Assembly: GCF_050947875.1 (NCBI RefSeq)
Contig: NW_027460411.1
Span: forward strand, 20,188 to 84,187
Length of the DNA stretch: 64,000 bases
Direction of reading: 5' to 3'
DNA from: Dermacentor variabilis
Lineage: Eukaryota > Arthropoda > Arachnida > Ixodida > Ixodidae
Part shown: positions 26,350 through 39,660 of the stretch, piece by piece
Position numbering within the stretch: position 1 is the first letter of the stretch
How the letters are laid out: each line of letters begins with the position of its first letter
The notes under the pieces: generated by a model
Database searches by the model: none
Seen by the model: the letters and a program-made list of their open reading frames with translations, nothing else
Told to the model about the DNA's origin: nothing
Program-made: the position numbers and the translations under genes

Positions 26350-29300
26350 CAGTCTACAGGGGCTTACGCTCCTCGCAATACACTTTTCGGAAACTGAGAC
26401 GCGTCGCATAATACTCGGGGCGCTTTATATCGCTGCGCGCTCTCGCTACAACGGTAAGACAGGGTTGCATCGCCTTGTTTTGCACAGGCAGTCCACTGGG
26501 GCTTATACGCTGCTCGCAATACACTTTTCGAAAACCGAGACGCGTCGCATAACACTCGAGGCGCTATATATCGCTGTGCGCTATCGCTGCAACGGTGGAA
26601 TAGGGTTGCATCGCCTTGTTTTGCACAGGCAGCCTACTGGGGCTTACGCTGCGCGCAATACACTTTTCCGAAACTGAGACGCGTCGCATAACACTGAGGG
26701 CTGTTTCTATCGCTGCGCGCTCTCACTGCAACGGTTATAAAGGATTGCATCGGTTTGTTTAGCACAGGCAGTCCACTGGGGCTTACGCTGCCCGCAATAA
26801 AGATTTTTCTAAAACTGACGCGCGTCGCATAATACTCGGGGCGCTTTATATCGCTGCGCGCTCTCGCTACAATGGTAGAAAAGAGTTGCATTGCCTTGTT
26901 TGCACAGGCAGTCTACAGGGGCTTACGCTCCTCGCAATACACTTTTCGGAAACTGAGACGCGTCGCATAATACTCGTGGCGCTTTATATCGCTACGCGCT
27001 CTCGCTACAACTGTAGAACGGGGTTGCATCGCCATGTTTTGCACAGGCTGTCTACTGGGGCTTACGCTGCTCGCAATACACTTTTCGGAAACTGACACGC
27101 GTCGCATCACACTCGTGGCGCTATATATCGCTGCGCCCACTCGCTACAACGGTAGAAAAGGGTTGCATCGCCTTGTTTCCACAGGCAGTCTACAGGGGCT
27201 TACGCTGCTCGCAATACACTGTTCGGAAACTGAGACGCGGCACATAACACTCGGGGCGCTTTATATCGCTGCGCGCACTCGCTACAACGGTAGAAAAGGG
27301 TTGCATCGCCTTGTTTTGCACAGGCAGCCTACTGGGGCTTACGCTGCTCGCAATACACTTTTCCGAAACTGAGACGCGTCGATAACACTGAGGGCTGTTT
27401 ATATCGCTGCGCGCTCTCACTGCAACGGTTATAAAGGGTTGCATCGGTTTGTTTACCACAGGCAGTCCACTGGGGCTTACACTGCTCGCAATAAATATTT
27501 TTCTAAAACTGAGACTCGTCGCATAATACTCGGGGCGCTTTATATCGCTGCACGCTCTCGCTACAATGGTAGAAAAGAGTTGCATTGCCTTGTTTGCACA
27601 GGCAGTCTACAGGGGCTTACGCTCCTCGGAATACACTTTTCGGAAACTGAGACGCGTCGCATAATACTCGTGGCGCTTTATATCGCTGCGCGCACTCGCT
27701 ACAACGGTAGAAAAGGGTTGCATCGCCTTGTTTGCACAGGCAGTCTACAGGGGCTTACGCTGCTCGCAATACACTGTTCGGAAACTGAGACGCGGCACAT
27801 AACACTCGGGGAGCTTTATATCGCTGTGCGCACTCGCTACAACGGTAGAAAAGGGTTGCATCGCCTTGTTTTGCACAGGCAGCCTACTGGGGCTTACGCT
27901 GCTCGCAATACACTTTTCCGAAACTGAGACGCTTGGCATAACACTGAGGGCTGTTTCTATCGCTGCGCGCTCTCATTGCAACGGTTATAAAGGGTTGCAT
28001 CGGTTTGTTTAGCACAGGTAGTCCACTGGGGCTTACGCTGCTCGCAATAAAGATTTTTCTAAAACTGAGACACGTCGCATAATACTCGGGGCGCTTTATA
28101 TCGCGGCGCGCTCTCGCTACAATGGTAGAAAAGAGTTGCAGTGCCTTGTTTGCACAGGCAGTCTACAGGGGTTTACGCTCCTCGCTATACACTTTTCGGA
28201 AACTGACACGCGTCGCATCACACTCGTGGCGCTATATATCGCTGCGCGCACTCGCTACAACGGTAGAAAAGGGATGCATCGCCTTGTTTCCACAGGCAGT
28301 CTACAGGGGCTTACGCTCCTCGCAATACACTTTTCGGAAACTGATACGCGTCGCTTAATACTCGGGGCGCTTTATATCGCTACGCGCTCTCGCTACAACG
28401 GTAGGACAGGGTTGCATCGCCTTGTTTTGCACAGGCCGTCCACTGGGGCTTATACGCTGCTCGCAATACACTTTTCGGAAACTGAGACGCGTCGCATAAC
28501 ACTCGAGGCGCTATATATCGCTGTGCGCTATCGCTGCAACGGTGGAAAAGGGTTGCATCGGTTTTTTTACCACAGACAGTCCACTGGGGCTTACGCTGCT
28601 CGCAATAAAGATTTTTCTGAAACTGAGACGCGTCGCATAACACTCGGGGCGCTTTATCTGGCTGCGCGCTCTCGCTGCAACGGCAGAAAAGGGTTGCATC
28701 GGCATGTTTTGCACCGGCTGTCTACAGGGCCTTGCGCTGCTCGCAATACACTTTTCGGAAACTGACACGCGTCGCATCACACTCGTGGCACTATATATCG
28801 CTGCGCGCACTCGCTACAACGGTAGAAAAGGGGTGCATCGCCTTGTTTGCACAGGCACTCTACAGGGGCTTACGCTGCTCGCAATACACTGTTCGGAAAC
28901 TGAGACATGGCGAATAACACTCGGGGCGCTTTATATCGCTGCGCGCACTCGCTACAACGGTAGAAAAGGGTTGCATCGCCTTGTTTTGCACAGGCAGCCT
29001 ACTGGGGCTTACGCTGCTCGCAATACACTTTTGCGAAGCTGAGACGCGTCGATAACACTGAGGGCTGTTTATATCGCTGCGCGCTCTCATTGCAATGGTT
29101 ATAAAGGGTTGCATCGGTTTGTTTACCACAGGCAGTCCACTGGGGCTTACGCTTCTCGCAATAAAGATTTTTCTAAAACTGAGACTCGTCGCATAATACT
29201 CGGGGCGCTTTATATCGCTGCACGCTCTCGCTACAATGGTAGAAAAGAGTTGCATTGCCTTGTTTGCACAGGCAGTCTACAGGGGCTTACGCTCCTCGCA

Positions 29301-30520
29301 ATACACTTTTCGGAAACTGAGACGCGTCGCATAATACTCGTGGCGCTTTATATCGCTGCGCGCTCTCGCTACAACGGTAGAACAGGGTTGCATCGCCAGG
29401 TTTTGCACAGGCTGTCTACTGGGGCTTACGCTGCTCGCAATACACTTTTCTGAAACTGACACGCGTCGCATCACACTCGGGGCGCTATATATCGCTGCGC
29501 GCACTCGCTACAATGGTAGAAAAGGTTTGCATCGCCTTGTTTGCACAGGCAGTCTACAGGGGCTTACGCTGCTCGCAATACACTGTTCGGAAACTGAGAC
29601 GCGTCGCATAACACTCGAGGCGCTATATATCGCTGTGCGCTATCGCTGCAACGGTAGAATAGGGTTGCATCGCCTTGTTTTGCACAGGCAGCCTACTGGG
29701 GCTTACGCTGCTCGCAATACACTTTTCCGAAACTGAGACGCGTCGTATAACACTCGCGGCGCTTTACATCGCTGCGCGCTCTCGCTGCAACGGTGGAAAA
29801 GGGTTGCATCGGTTTTTTTACCACAGACAGTCCACTGGGGCTTACGCTGCTCGCAATAAAGATTTTTCTAAAACTGAGACGCGTCGCAAAATACTCGGGG
29901 AGCTTTATATCGCTGCGCGCTCTCGCTACAATTGTAGAAAAGAGTTGCAGTGCCTTGTTTGCACAGGCAGTCTACAGGTTTACGCTCCTCGCAATACACT
30001 TTTCGGAAACTGACACGCGTCGCATCACACTCGTGGCGCTATATATCGCTGCGCGCACTCGCTACAACGGTAGAAAAGGGTTGCATCGCCTTGTTTACAC
30101 AGGCAGTCTACAGGGGCTTACGCTGCTCGCAATACACTGTTCGGAAACTGAGACGCGGCGCATAACACTCGGGGCGCTTTATATCGCTGCGCGCACTCGC
30201 TACAACGGTAGAAAAGGGTTGCATCGCCTTGTTTTGCACAGGCAGCCTACTGGGGCTTACGCTGCTCGCAATACACTTTTCCGAAACTGAGACGCGTCGA
30301 TAACACCGAGGGCTGTTTATATCGCTGCGCGCTCTCACTGCAACGGTTATAAAGGGTTGCATCGGTTTGTTTAGCACAGGCAGTCCACTGGGGCTTACAC
30401 TGCTCGCAATAAAGATTTTTCTAAAACTGAGACTCGTCGCATAATACTCGGGGCGCTTTATATCGCTGCACGCTCTCGCTACAATGGTAGAAAAGAGTTG
30501 CATTGCCTTGTTTGCAGAGG
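26350..30520. repeat. Higher-order repeat 2, copy 1 (4171 bp, 30 monomers)
   Basis: The unit is bounded by the CAGTCTACAGGGGC stretch at 26350 and 30521. It contains monomers with the 2-bp deletion GCGTCGATAACACTG (about 27377 and 29048) and ones with GGTTTTTTTACCACAGAC (about 28559 and 29811). Compared with copy 2 it has one extra monomer around 27178-27315. I noticed only a handful of substitutions, such as GAGACATGGCG near 28912 where copy 2 has GAGACGCGGCG. Confidence 0.9.
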
Positions 30521-33500
30521 CAGTCTACAGGGGCTTACGCTCCTCGCAATACACTTTTCGGAAACTGAGACGCGTCGCATAATACTCGGGGCGCTTTATA
30601 TCGCTGCGCGCTCTCGCTACAACGGTAAGACAGGGTTGCATCGCCTTGTTTTGCACAGGCAGTCCACTGGGGCTTATACGCTGCTCGCAATACACTTTTC
30701 GAAAACTGAGACGCGTCGCATAACACTCGAGGCGCTATATATCGCTGTGCGCTATCGCTGCAACGGTGGAATAGGGTTGCATCGCCTTGTTTTGCACAGG
30801 CAGCCTACTGGGGCTTACGCTGCGCGCAATACACTTTTCCGAAACTGAGACGCGTCGCATAACACTGAGGGCTGTTTCTATCGCTGCGCGCTCTCACTGC
30901 AACGGTTATAAAGGATTGCATCGGTTTGTTTAGCACAGGCAGTCCACTGGGGCTTACGCTGCCCGCAATAAAGATTTTTCTAAAACTGACGCGCGTCGCA
31001 TAATACTCGGGGCGCTTTATATCGCTGCGCGCTCTCGCTACAATGGTAGAAAAGAGTTGCATTGCCTTGTTTGCACAGGCAGTCTACAGGGGCTTACGCT
31101 CCTCGCAATACACTTTTCGGAAACTGAGACGCGTCGCATAATACTCGTGGCGCTTTATATCGCTACGCGCTCTCGCTACAACTGTAGAACGGGGTTGCAT
31201 CGCCATGTTTTGCACAGGCTGTCTACTGGGGCTTACGCTGCTCGCAATACACTTTTCGGAAACTGACACGCGTCGCATCACACTCGTGGCGCTATATATC
31301 GCTGCGCCCACTCGCTACAACGGTAGAAAAGGGTTGCATCGCCTTGTTTTGCACAGGCAGCCTACTGGGGCTTACGCTGCTCGCAATACACTTTTCCGAA
31401 ACTGAGACGCGTCGATAACACTGAGGGCTGTTTATATCGCTGCGCGCTCTCACTGCAACGGTTATAAAGGGTTGCATCGGTTTGTTTACCACAGGCAGTC
31501 CACTGGGGCTTACACTGCTCGCAATAAATATTTTTCTAAAACTGAGACTCGTCGCATAATACTCGGGGCGCTTTATATCGCTGCACGCTCTCGCTACAAT
31601 GGTAGAAAAGAGTTGCATTGCCTTGTTTGCACAGGCAGTCTACAGGGGCTTACGCTCCTCGGAATACACTTTTCGGAAACTGAGACGCGTCGCATAATAC
31701 TCGTGGCGCTTTATATCGCTGCGCGCACTCGCTACAACGGTAGAAAAGGGTTGCATCGCCTTGTTTGCACAGGCAGTCTACAGGGGCTTACGCTGCTCGC
31801 AATACACTGTTCGGAAACTGAGACGCGGCACATAACACTCGGGGAGCTTTATATCGCTGTGCGCACTCGCTACAACGGTAGAAAAGGGTTGCATCGCCTT
31901 GTTTTGCACAGGCAGCCTACTGGGGCTTACGCTGCTCGCAATACACTTTTCCGAAACTGAGACGCTTGGCATAACACTGAGGGCTGTTTCTATCGCTGCG
32001 CGCTCTCATTGCAACGGTTATAAAGGGTTGCATCGGTTTGTTTAGCACAGGTAGTCCACTGGGGCTTACGCTGCTCGCAATAAAGATTTTTCTAAAACTG
32101 AGACACGTCGCATAATACTCGGGGCGCTTTATATCGCGGCGCGCTCTCGCTACAATGGTAGAAAAGAGTTGCAGTGCCTTGTTTGCACAGGCAGTCTACA
32201 GGGGTTTACGCTCCTCGCTATACACTTTTCGGAAACTGACACGCGTCGCATCACACTCGTGGCGCTATATATCGCTGCGCGCACTCGCTACAACGGTAGA
32301 AAAGGGATGCATCGCCTTGTTTCCACAGGCAGTCTACAGGGGCTTACGCTCCTCGCAATACACTTTTCGGAAACTGATACGCGTCGCTTAATACTCGGGG
32401 CGCTTTATATCGCTACGCGCTCTCGCTACAACGGTAGGACAGGGTTGCATCGCCTTGTTTTGCACAGGCCGTCCACTGGGGCTTATACGCTGCTCGCAAT
32501 ACACTTTTCGGAAACTGAGACGCGTCGCATAACACTCGAGGCGCTATATATCGCTGTGCGCTATCGCTGCAACGGTGGAAAAGGGTTGCATCGGTTTTTT
32601 TACCACAGACAGTCCACTGGGGCTTACGCTGCTCGCAATAAAGATTTTTCTGAAACTGAGACGCGTCGCATAACACTCGGGGCGCTTTATCTGGCTGCGC
32701 GCTCTCGCTGCAACGGCAGAAAAGGGTTGCATCGGCATGTTTTGCACCGGCTGTCTACAGGGCCTTGCGCTGCTCGCAATACACTTTTCGGAAACTGACA
32801 CGCGTCGCATCACACTCGTGGCACTATATATCGCTGCGCGCACTCGCTACAACGGTAGAAAAGGGGTGCATCGCCTTGTTTGCACAGGCACTCTACAGGG
32901 GCTTACGCTGCTCGCAATACACTGTTCGGAAACTGAGACGCGGCGAATAACACTCGGGGCGCTTTATATCGCTGCGCGCACTCGCTACAACGGTAGAAAA
33001 GGGTTGCATCGCCTTGTTTTGCACAGGCAGCCTACTGGGGCTTACGCTGCTCGCAATACACTTTTGCGAAGCTGAGACGCGTCGATAACACTGAGGGCTG
33101 TTTATATCGCTGCGCGCTCTCACTGCAATGGTTATAAAGGGTTGCATCGGTTTGTTTACCACAGGCAGTCCACTGGGGCTTACGCTTCTCGCAATAAAGA
33201 TTTTTCTAAAACTGAGACTCGTCGCATAATACTCGGGGCGCTTTATATCGCTGCACGCTCTCGCTACAATGGTAGAAAAGAGTTGCATTGCCTTGTTTGC
33301 ACAGGCAGTCTACAGGGGCTTACGCTCCTCGCAATACACTTTTCGGAAACTGAGACGCGTCGCATAATACTCGTGGCGCTTTATATCGCTGCGCGCTCTC
33401 GCTACAACGGTAGAACAGGGTTGCATCGCCAGGTTTTGCACAGGCTGTCTACTGGGGCTTACGCTGCTCGCAATACACTTTTCTGAAACTGACACGCGTC

Positions 33501-34553
33501 GCATCACACTCGGGGCGCTATATATCGCTGCGCGCACTCGCTACAATGGTAGAAAAGGTTTGCATCGCCTTGTTTGCACAGGCAGTCTACAGGGGCTTAC
33601 GCTGCTCGCAATACACTGTTCGGAAACTGAGACGCGTCGCATAACACTCGAGGCGCTATATATCGCTGTGCGCTATCGCTGCAACGGTAGAATAGGGTTG
33701 CATCGCCTTGTTTTGCACAGGCAGCCTACTGGGGCTTACGCTGCTCGCAATACACTTTTCCGAAACTGAGACGCGTCGTATAACACTCGCGGCGCTTTAC
33801 ATCGCTGCGCGCTCTCGCTGCAACGGTGGAAAAGGGTTGCATCGGTTTTTTTACCACAGACAGCCCACTGGGGCTTACCCTGCTCGCAATAAAGATTTTT
33901 CTAAAACTGAGACGCGTCGCAAAATACTCGGGGCGCTTTATATCGCTGCGCGCTCTCGCTACAATTGTAGAAAAGAGTTGCAGTGCCTTGTTTGCACAGG
34001 CAGTCTACAGGTTTACGCTCCTCGCAATACACTTTTCGGAAACTGACACGCGTCGCATCACACTCGTGGCGCTATATATCGCTGCGCGCACTCGCTACAA
34101 CGGTAGAAAAGGGTTGCATCGCCTTGTTTACACAGGCAGTCTACAGGGGCTTACGCTGCTCGCAATACACTGTTCGGAAACTGAGACGCGGCGCATAACA
34201 CTCGGGGCGCTTTATATCGCTGCGCGCACTCGCTACAACGGTAGAAAAGGGTTGCATCGCCTTGTTTTGCACAGGCAGCCTACTGGGGCTTACGCTGCTC
34301 GCAATACACTTTTCCGAAACTGAGACGCGTCGATAACACCGAGGGCTGTTTATATCGCTGCGCGCTCTCACTGCAACGGTTATAAAGGGTTGCATCGGTT
34401 TGTTTAGCACAGGCAGTCCACTGGGGCTTACACTGCTCGCAATAAAGATTTTTCTAAAACTGAGACTCGTCGCATAATACTCGGGGCGCTTTATATCGCT
34501 GCACGCTCTCGCTACAATGGTAGAAAAGAGTTGCATTGCCTTGTTTGCAGAGG
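30521..34553. repeat. Higher-order repeat 2, copy 2 (4033 bp, 29 monomers)
   Basis: This copy lies 4171 bp downstream of copy 1 up to about 31348 and 4033 bp downstream afterwards, so exactly one 138-bp monomer has been lost. Bases on both sides of the loss are otherwise alike. The copy ends at 34553, where the following L-type monomer carries TTTTAGGAAACTG instead of TTTTCGGAAACTG. Confidence 0.9.
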
Positions 34554-35271
34554 CAGTCTACAGGGGCTTACGCTCCTCGCAATACACTTTTAGGAAACTG
34601 AGACGCGTCGCATAATACTCGTGGCGCTTTATATCGCTGCGCGCTCCCGCTACAACGGTAGAACAGGGTTGCATCGCCAGGTTTTGCACAGGCTGTCTAC
34701 TGGGGCTTACGCTGCTCGCAATACACTTTTCTGAAACTGACACGCGTCGCATCACACTCGGGGCGCTATATATCGCTGCGCACATTCGCTACAACGCTAG
34801 AAAAGGGTTGCATCGCCTTGTTTGCACAGGCAGTCTACAGGGGCTTACGCTGCTCGCAATACACTTTTCGGAAAGTAAGACGCGTCGCATAATACTCGGG
34901 GCGGTTTATGTCGCTGCGCGCTCTCACTACAATGGTAGAAAAGAGTTGCATTGACTTCTTTGCACAGGCAGTCTACAGGGGCTTACGCTCCTCGCAATAC
35001 ACTTTTCAGAAACTGATACGCGTCGCTTAATACTCGGGGTGCTTTATATCGCTGCGCGCTCTCGCTACAACGGTAGGACAGGGTTGCATCGCCTTGTTTT
35101 GCACAGGCCGTCCACTGGGGCTTATACGCTGCTCGCAATACACTTTTCGGAAACTGAGACGCGTCGCATTACACTCGTGGCGCTATATATCGCTGTGCGC
35201 TACCGCTGCAACGGTAGAATAGGGTTGCATCGCCTAGTTTTGCACAGGCAGCCTACTGGGGCTTACGCTGC
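34554..35271. repeat. Satellite link between HOR 2 and HOR 3
   Basis: About five monomers connect the two HOR domains. They include the GATACGCGTCGCTTAATACTC variant at about 35014, also found at about 28343, 32376, 54796 and 57579, and a GACTTCTTTGCACAGG monomer at about 34951. No other structure was seen. Confidence 0.75.
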
Positions 35272-38200
35272 TCGCAATACACTTTTCCGAAACTGAGACG
35301 CGTCGTATAACACTCGCGGCGCTTTACATCGCTGCGCGCTCTCGCTGCAACGGTGGAAAAGGGTTGCATCGGTTTTTTTAGCACAGACAGTCCACTGGGG
35401 CTTACGCTGCTCGCAATAAAGATATTTCTGAAACTGAGACGCGTCGCATAACACTCGGGGCGCTTTATCTGGCTGCGCGCTCTCGCTGCAACGGCAGAAA
35501 AGGGTTGCATCGGCATGTTTTGCACCGGCTGTCTACTGGGCCTTGCGCTGCTCGCAATACACTTCTCGGAAACTGACACGCGTCGCATCACACTCGTGGC
35601 GCTATATATCGCTGCGCGCACTCGCTACAACGGTAGAAAAGGGGTGCATCGCCTTGTTTGCACAGGCAGTCTACAGGGGCTTACGCTGCTCGCAATACAC
35701 TGCTCGGAAACTGAGACGCGGCGAATAACACTTGGGGCGCTTTATATCGCTGCGCGCACTCGCTACAACGGTAGAAAAGGGTTGCATCGCCTTGTTTTGC
35801 ACAGGCAGCCTACTGGGGCTTACGCTGCTCGCAATACACTTTTCCGAAACTGAGACGCGTCGCATAACAATGAGGGCTGTGTTTATCGCTGCGCGCTCTC
35901 ACTGCAACGGTTAATAATGGTTGCATCGGTTTGTTTAGCACAGGCAGTCCACTGGGGCTTACACTGCTCGCAATAAAGATTTTTCTGAAACTGAGACGCG
36001 TCGCATAATACTCGGGGTGCTTTATATCGCTGCGCGCTCTCGCAAAAATGGTAGAAAAGAGTTGCATTGACTTGTTTGCACAGGCAGTCTACAGGGGCTT
36101 ACGCTCCTCGCAATACACTTTTCAGAAACTGAGACGCGTCGCATAATACTCGGGGTGCTTTATATCACTGCGCGCTCTCGCTGCAACGGTTGAAAAGGGT
36201 TGCATCGGTTAGTTTTGCACAGGCAGTCTGCTGGGGCTTTCGCTGCTCGCAATAAAGACTTTTCTAAAACTGAGACGCGTCGCACAATACACGGGGCGCT
36301 TTATATCACTGCGCGCTCTCGCTTCAACGGTAGAACAGGGTTGCATCGCCATGTTTTGCACAGGCAGTCTACTGGGGCTTACGCGGCTTGCAATACACTT
36401 TGCGGAAATTGAGACGCGTCGCAAAACACTCGGGGCGCTATATATCGCTGCGCGCACTCGCTACAACGGTAGAAAAGGGTTGCATCGCCTTGTTTGCACA
36501 GGCAGTCTACAGGGGCTTACGCTGCTCGCAATACACTGTTCGGAAACTGAGACGCGGCGCATAACACTCGGGGCGCTTTATATCGCTGCGCGCTCTCGCT
36601 GCGACGGTAGAAAAGGGTTGCATCGGCTAGTTTTGCACAGGCTGTCTACTGGGGCTTACGCTGCTCGCAATACACTTTTCGGAAACTAAGACGCGCCGCG
36701 CAACACTCGGGGCGCTTTATATCGCTGCGCGCACTCGCTACAATGGTAGAAAAGGGTTGCATCGCCTTGTTTTGCACAGGCAGCCTACTGGGGCTTACGC
36801 TGCCCGCAATACACTTTTCCGAAACTGAGACCCGTCGCATAACACTGAGGGCTGTTTATATCGCTGCGCGCTCTCACTGCAACGGTTATAAAGGGTTGCA
36901 TCGGTTTGTTTAGCACAGGCAGTCCACTGGGGCTTACAGTGCTCGCAATAAAGATTTTTCTAAAACTGAGACGCGTCGCACAATACTCGGGGCGCTTTAT
37001 ATCGCTGCACGCTCTCACTACAATGGTAGAAAAGAGTTGCATGGCCTTGTTTGCACAGGCAGTCTACAGGGGCTTACGCTCCTCGCAATACACTTTTCGG
37101 AAACTGAGACGCGTCGCATAATACTCGCGGCGCTTTATATCGCTGCGCGCTCTCGCTACAACGGTAGAACAGGGTTGCATCGCCATGTTTTGCTCAGGCT
37201 GTCTACTGGGGCTTACGCTGCTCGCAATACACTTTTCGGAAACTGACACGCGTCGCATCACACTCGGGGCGCTATATATCGCTGCGCGCTCTCGCTGCAA
37301 CGGTAGAAAAGGGTTGCATCGGCTAGTTTTGCACAGGCTGTCTACTGGGGCTTTCGCTGCTCGCAATAAAGACTTTTCTGAAACTGAGGTACGTCGCATA
37401 AAACTCGGGGCGCTTTATATCGCTGCGCGCTGTCGTTGCATCGCTAGAAAAGGGTTGCATCTCCTTGTTTGCACAGGCAGATTACTGGGGCTTAGGCTGC
37501 TCGCAATACACTTTTCGGAGAAAAGTGTTGCATCTCCTTGTTTGCACAGGCAGTTTACTGGGGCTTAGGCTGCTCGCAATACACTTTTCGGAAACTAAGA
37601 CGCGTCGCATAATACTCGGGGCGGTTTATATCGCTGCGCGCTCTCGCTACAATGGTAGAAAAGAGTTGCATTGACTTGTTTGCACAGGCAGTCTACAGGG
37701 GCTTACGCTCCTCGCAATACACTTTTCAGAAACTGAGACGCGTCGCATAATACTCGGGGCGGTTTATATCGCTGCGCGCTCTCGCTACAATGGTAGAAAA
37801 GAGTTGCATTGACTTGTTTGCACAGGCAGTCTACAGGGGCTTACGCTCCTCGCAATACACTTTTCAGAAACTGAGACGCGTCCCATAATACTCGGGGCGC
37901 TTTATATCACTGCGCGCTCTCGCTACAACGGTAGAACAGGGTTGCATCGCCATGTTTTGCACAGGCAGTCTACAGGGGCTTACGCTCCTCGCTATACACT
38001 TTTCGGAAACTGAGACGCGTCGCTTAATACTCGGGGCGCTTTATATCGCTGCGCGCTCTCGCTACAACGGTAGGACAGGGTTGCATCGCCTTGTTTTGCA
38101 CAGGAAGTCCACTGGGGCTTATACGCTGCTCGCAATACACTTTTGGGAAACTGAGACGCGTCGCATAACACTCGAGGCGCTGTATATCGCTGTGCGCTAT

Positions 38201-39660
38201 CGCTGCAACGGTAGAATAGGGTTGCATCGCCTTGTTTGCACAGGCAGTCTACAGGGGCTTACGCTGCTCGCAATACACTGTTCGGAAACTGAGACGCGGC
38301 GCATAACACTCGGGACGCTTTAGATCGCTGCGCGCACTCGCTACAACGGTAGAAAAGGGTTGCATTGCCTTGTTTGCACAGGCAGTCTACAGGGGCTTAC
38401 GCTCCTCGCAATACACTTTTAGGAAACCGAGACGCGGCGCATAACACTCGAGGTGCTTTATCTGGCTGCGCGCTCTCGCTGCAACGGCAGAAAAGGGTTG
38501 CATCGCCATATTTTGCAGAGGCAGTCTACTGGGGCTTACGCAGCTCGCAATGCACTTTTCGGAAACTGAGACGCGTCGCATGACACTCGGGGCGCTTTAG
38601 ACTGCGGCGTGCTCTCGCGACAACGGTAGAAAAGGGTTGCATTGCCTTGTTTGCACAGGCAGTCTACAGGGGCTTACGCTTCTCGCAATACACTGTTCGG
38701 AAACTGAGACGCGGCGCATAACACTCGGGGCTCTTTATATCGCTGCGCGCTCTCGCTGCAACGGTAGAAAAGGGTTGCATCGGCTAGTTTTGCACAGGCT
38801 GTCTACTGGGGCTTTCGCTGATCGCAATACACTTTTCGGAAACTGAGACGCGTCGCATAATACTCGGGGCGCTTTATATCGCTGCGCGCTCTCGCTACAA
38901 AGGTAGAACAGGGTTGCAACGCCTTGTTTTGCAAAGGCAGTCTACTGGGGCTTATACGCTGCTCGCAATACACTTTTCGGAAACTGAGACGAGTCGCATA
39001 ACACTCGAGGCGCTATATATCGCTGTGCGCTCTCCGCTGCAACGATAGAAAAGGGTTGTATCGCCTTATTTTGCACAGGCAGTCTCCTGGGGCTTACGCT
39101 GCTCGCAATACACTTTTGCGAAACTGAGACGCGTCGTATAACACTCGCGGCGCTTTACATCGCTACGCGCTCTCGCTCAAACGGCAGAAAAGGGTTGCAT
39201 CGCCATGTTTTGCACAGGCAGTCTACTGGGGCTTACGCAGCTCGCAATGCACTTTTCGGAAACTGAGACGCGTCGCAGAACACGCGGGGCGCTTTATAAT
39301 GCGGCGCGCTCTCGCTACAACGGTAGAAAAGGGTTGCATCGCCATGTTTAACACAGGCAGTCTAGTGGGGCTTACCCTGCTCGCAATACACTTTTCGGTA
39401 ACTGAGACGCGTCGCACAATACTCGGGGCGCTTTATATCGCTGCGCGCTCTCGCTACAACGGTAGAACAGGGTTGCATCGCCTTGTTTTGCACAGGCCGT
39501 CCACTGGGGCTTATACGCTGCTCGCAATACACTTTTCGGAAACTGAGACGCATCGCATAACACTCGAGGCGCTATATATCGCTGTGCGCTACCGCTGCAA
39601 CGGTAGAATAGGGTTGCATCGCCTAGTTTTGGACAGGCAGCCTACTGGGGCTTACGCTGC
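35272..39660. repeat. Higher-order repeat 3, copy A (4389 bp)
   Basis: Copy A begins at TCGCAATACACTTTTCCG ahead of the GCGTCGTATAACACTCGCGG monomer, which recurs at 39661, 41330 and 47468. Its markers in order are GGTTAATAATGG (about 35909), GCGGCTTGCAATAC (about 36383), the 73-bp truncated monomer (37461-37533), GCGTCGCTTAATACTC (about 38018) and the CATGTTTAACACAGG monomer (about 39343). Compared with copies B and C it lacks two monomers of the ACTAAGACGCGTCACATAATA type near 36690. Confidence 0.87.
37461..37533. repeat. Truncated 73-bp monomer, HOR 3A
   Basis: The distance between successive CTCCTTGTTTGCACAGG landmarks is 73 bp instead of 139. Sixty-six bases are missing between TTTTCGG and AGAAAAGTGTTGC, so the GACGCGTC palindrome and the CGGGGCGCTTTATATCGC segment are lost. 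At most one or two bases of microhomology are visible at the join. Confidence 0.92.
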
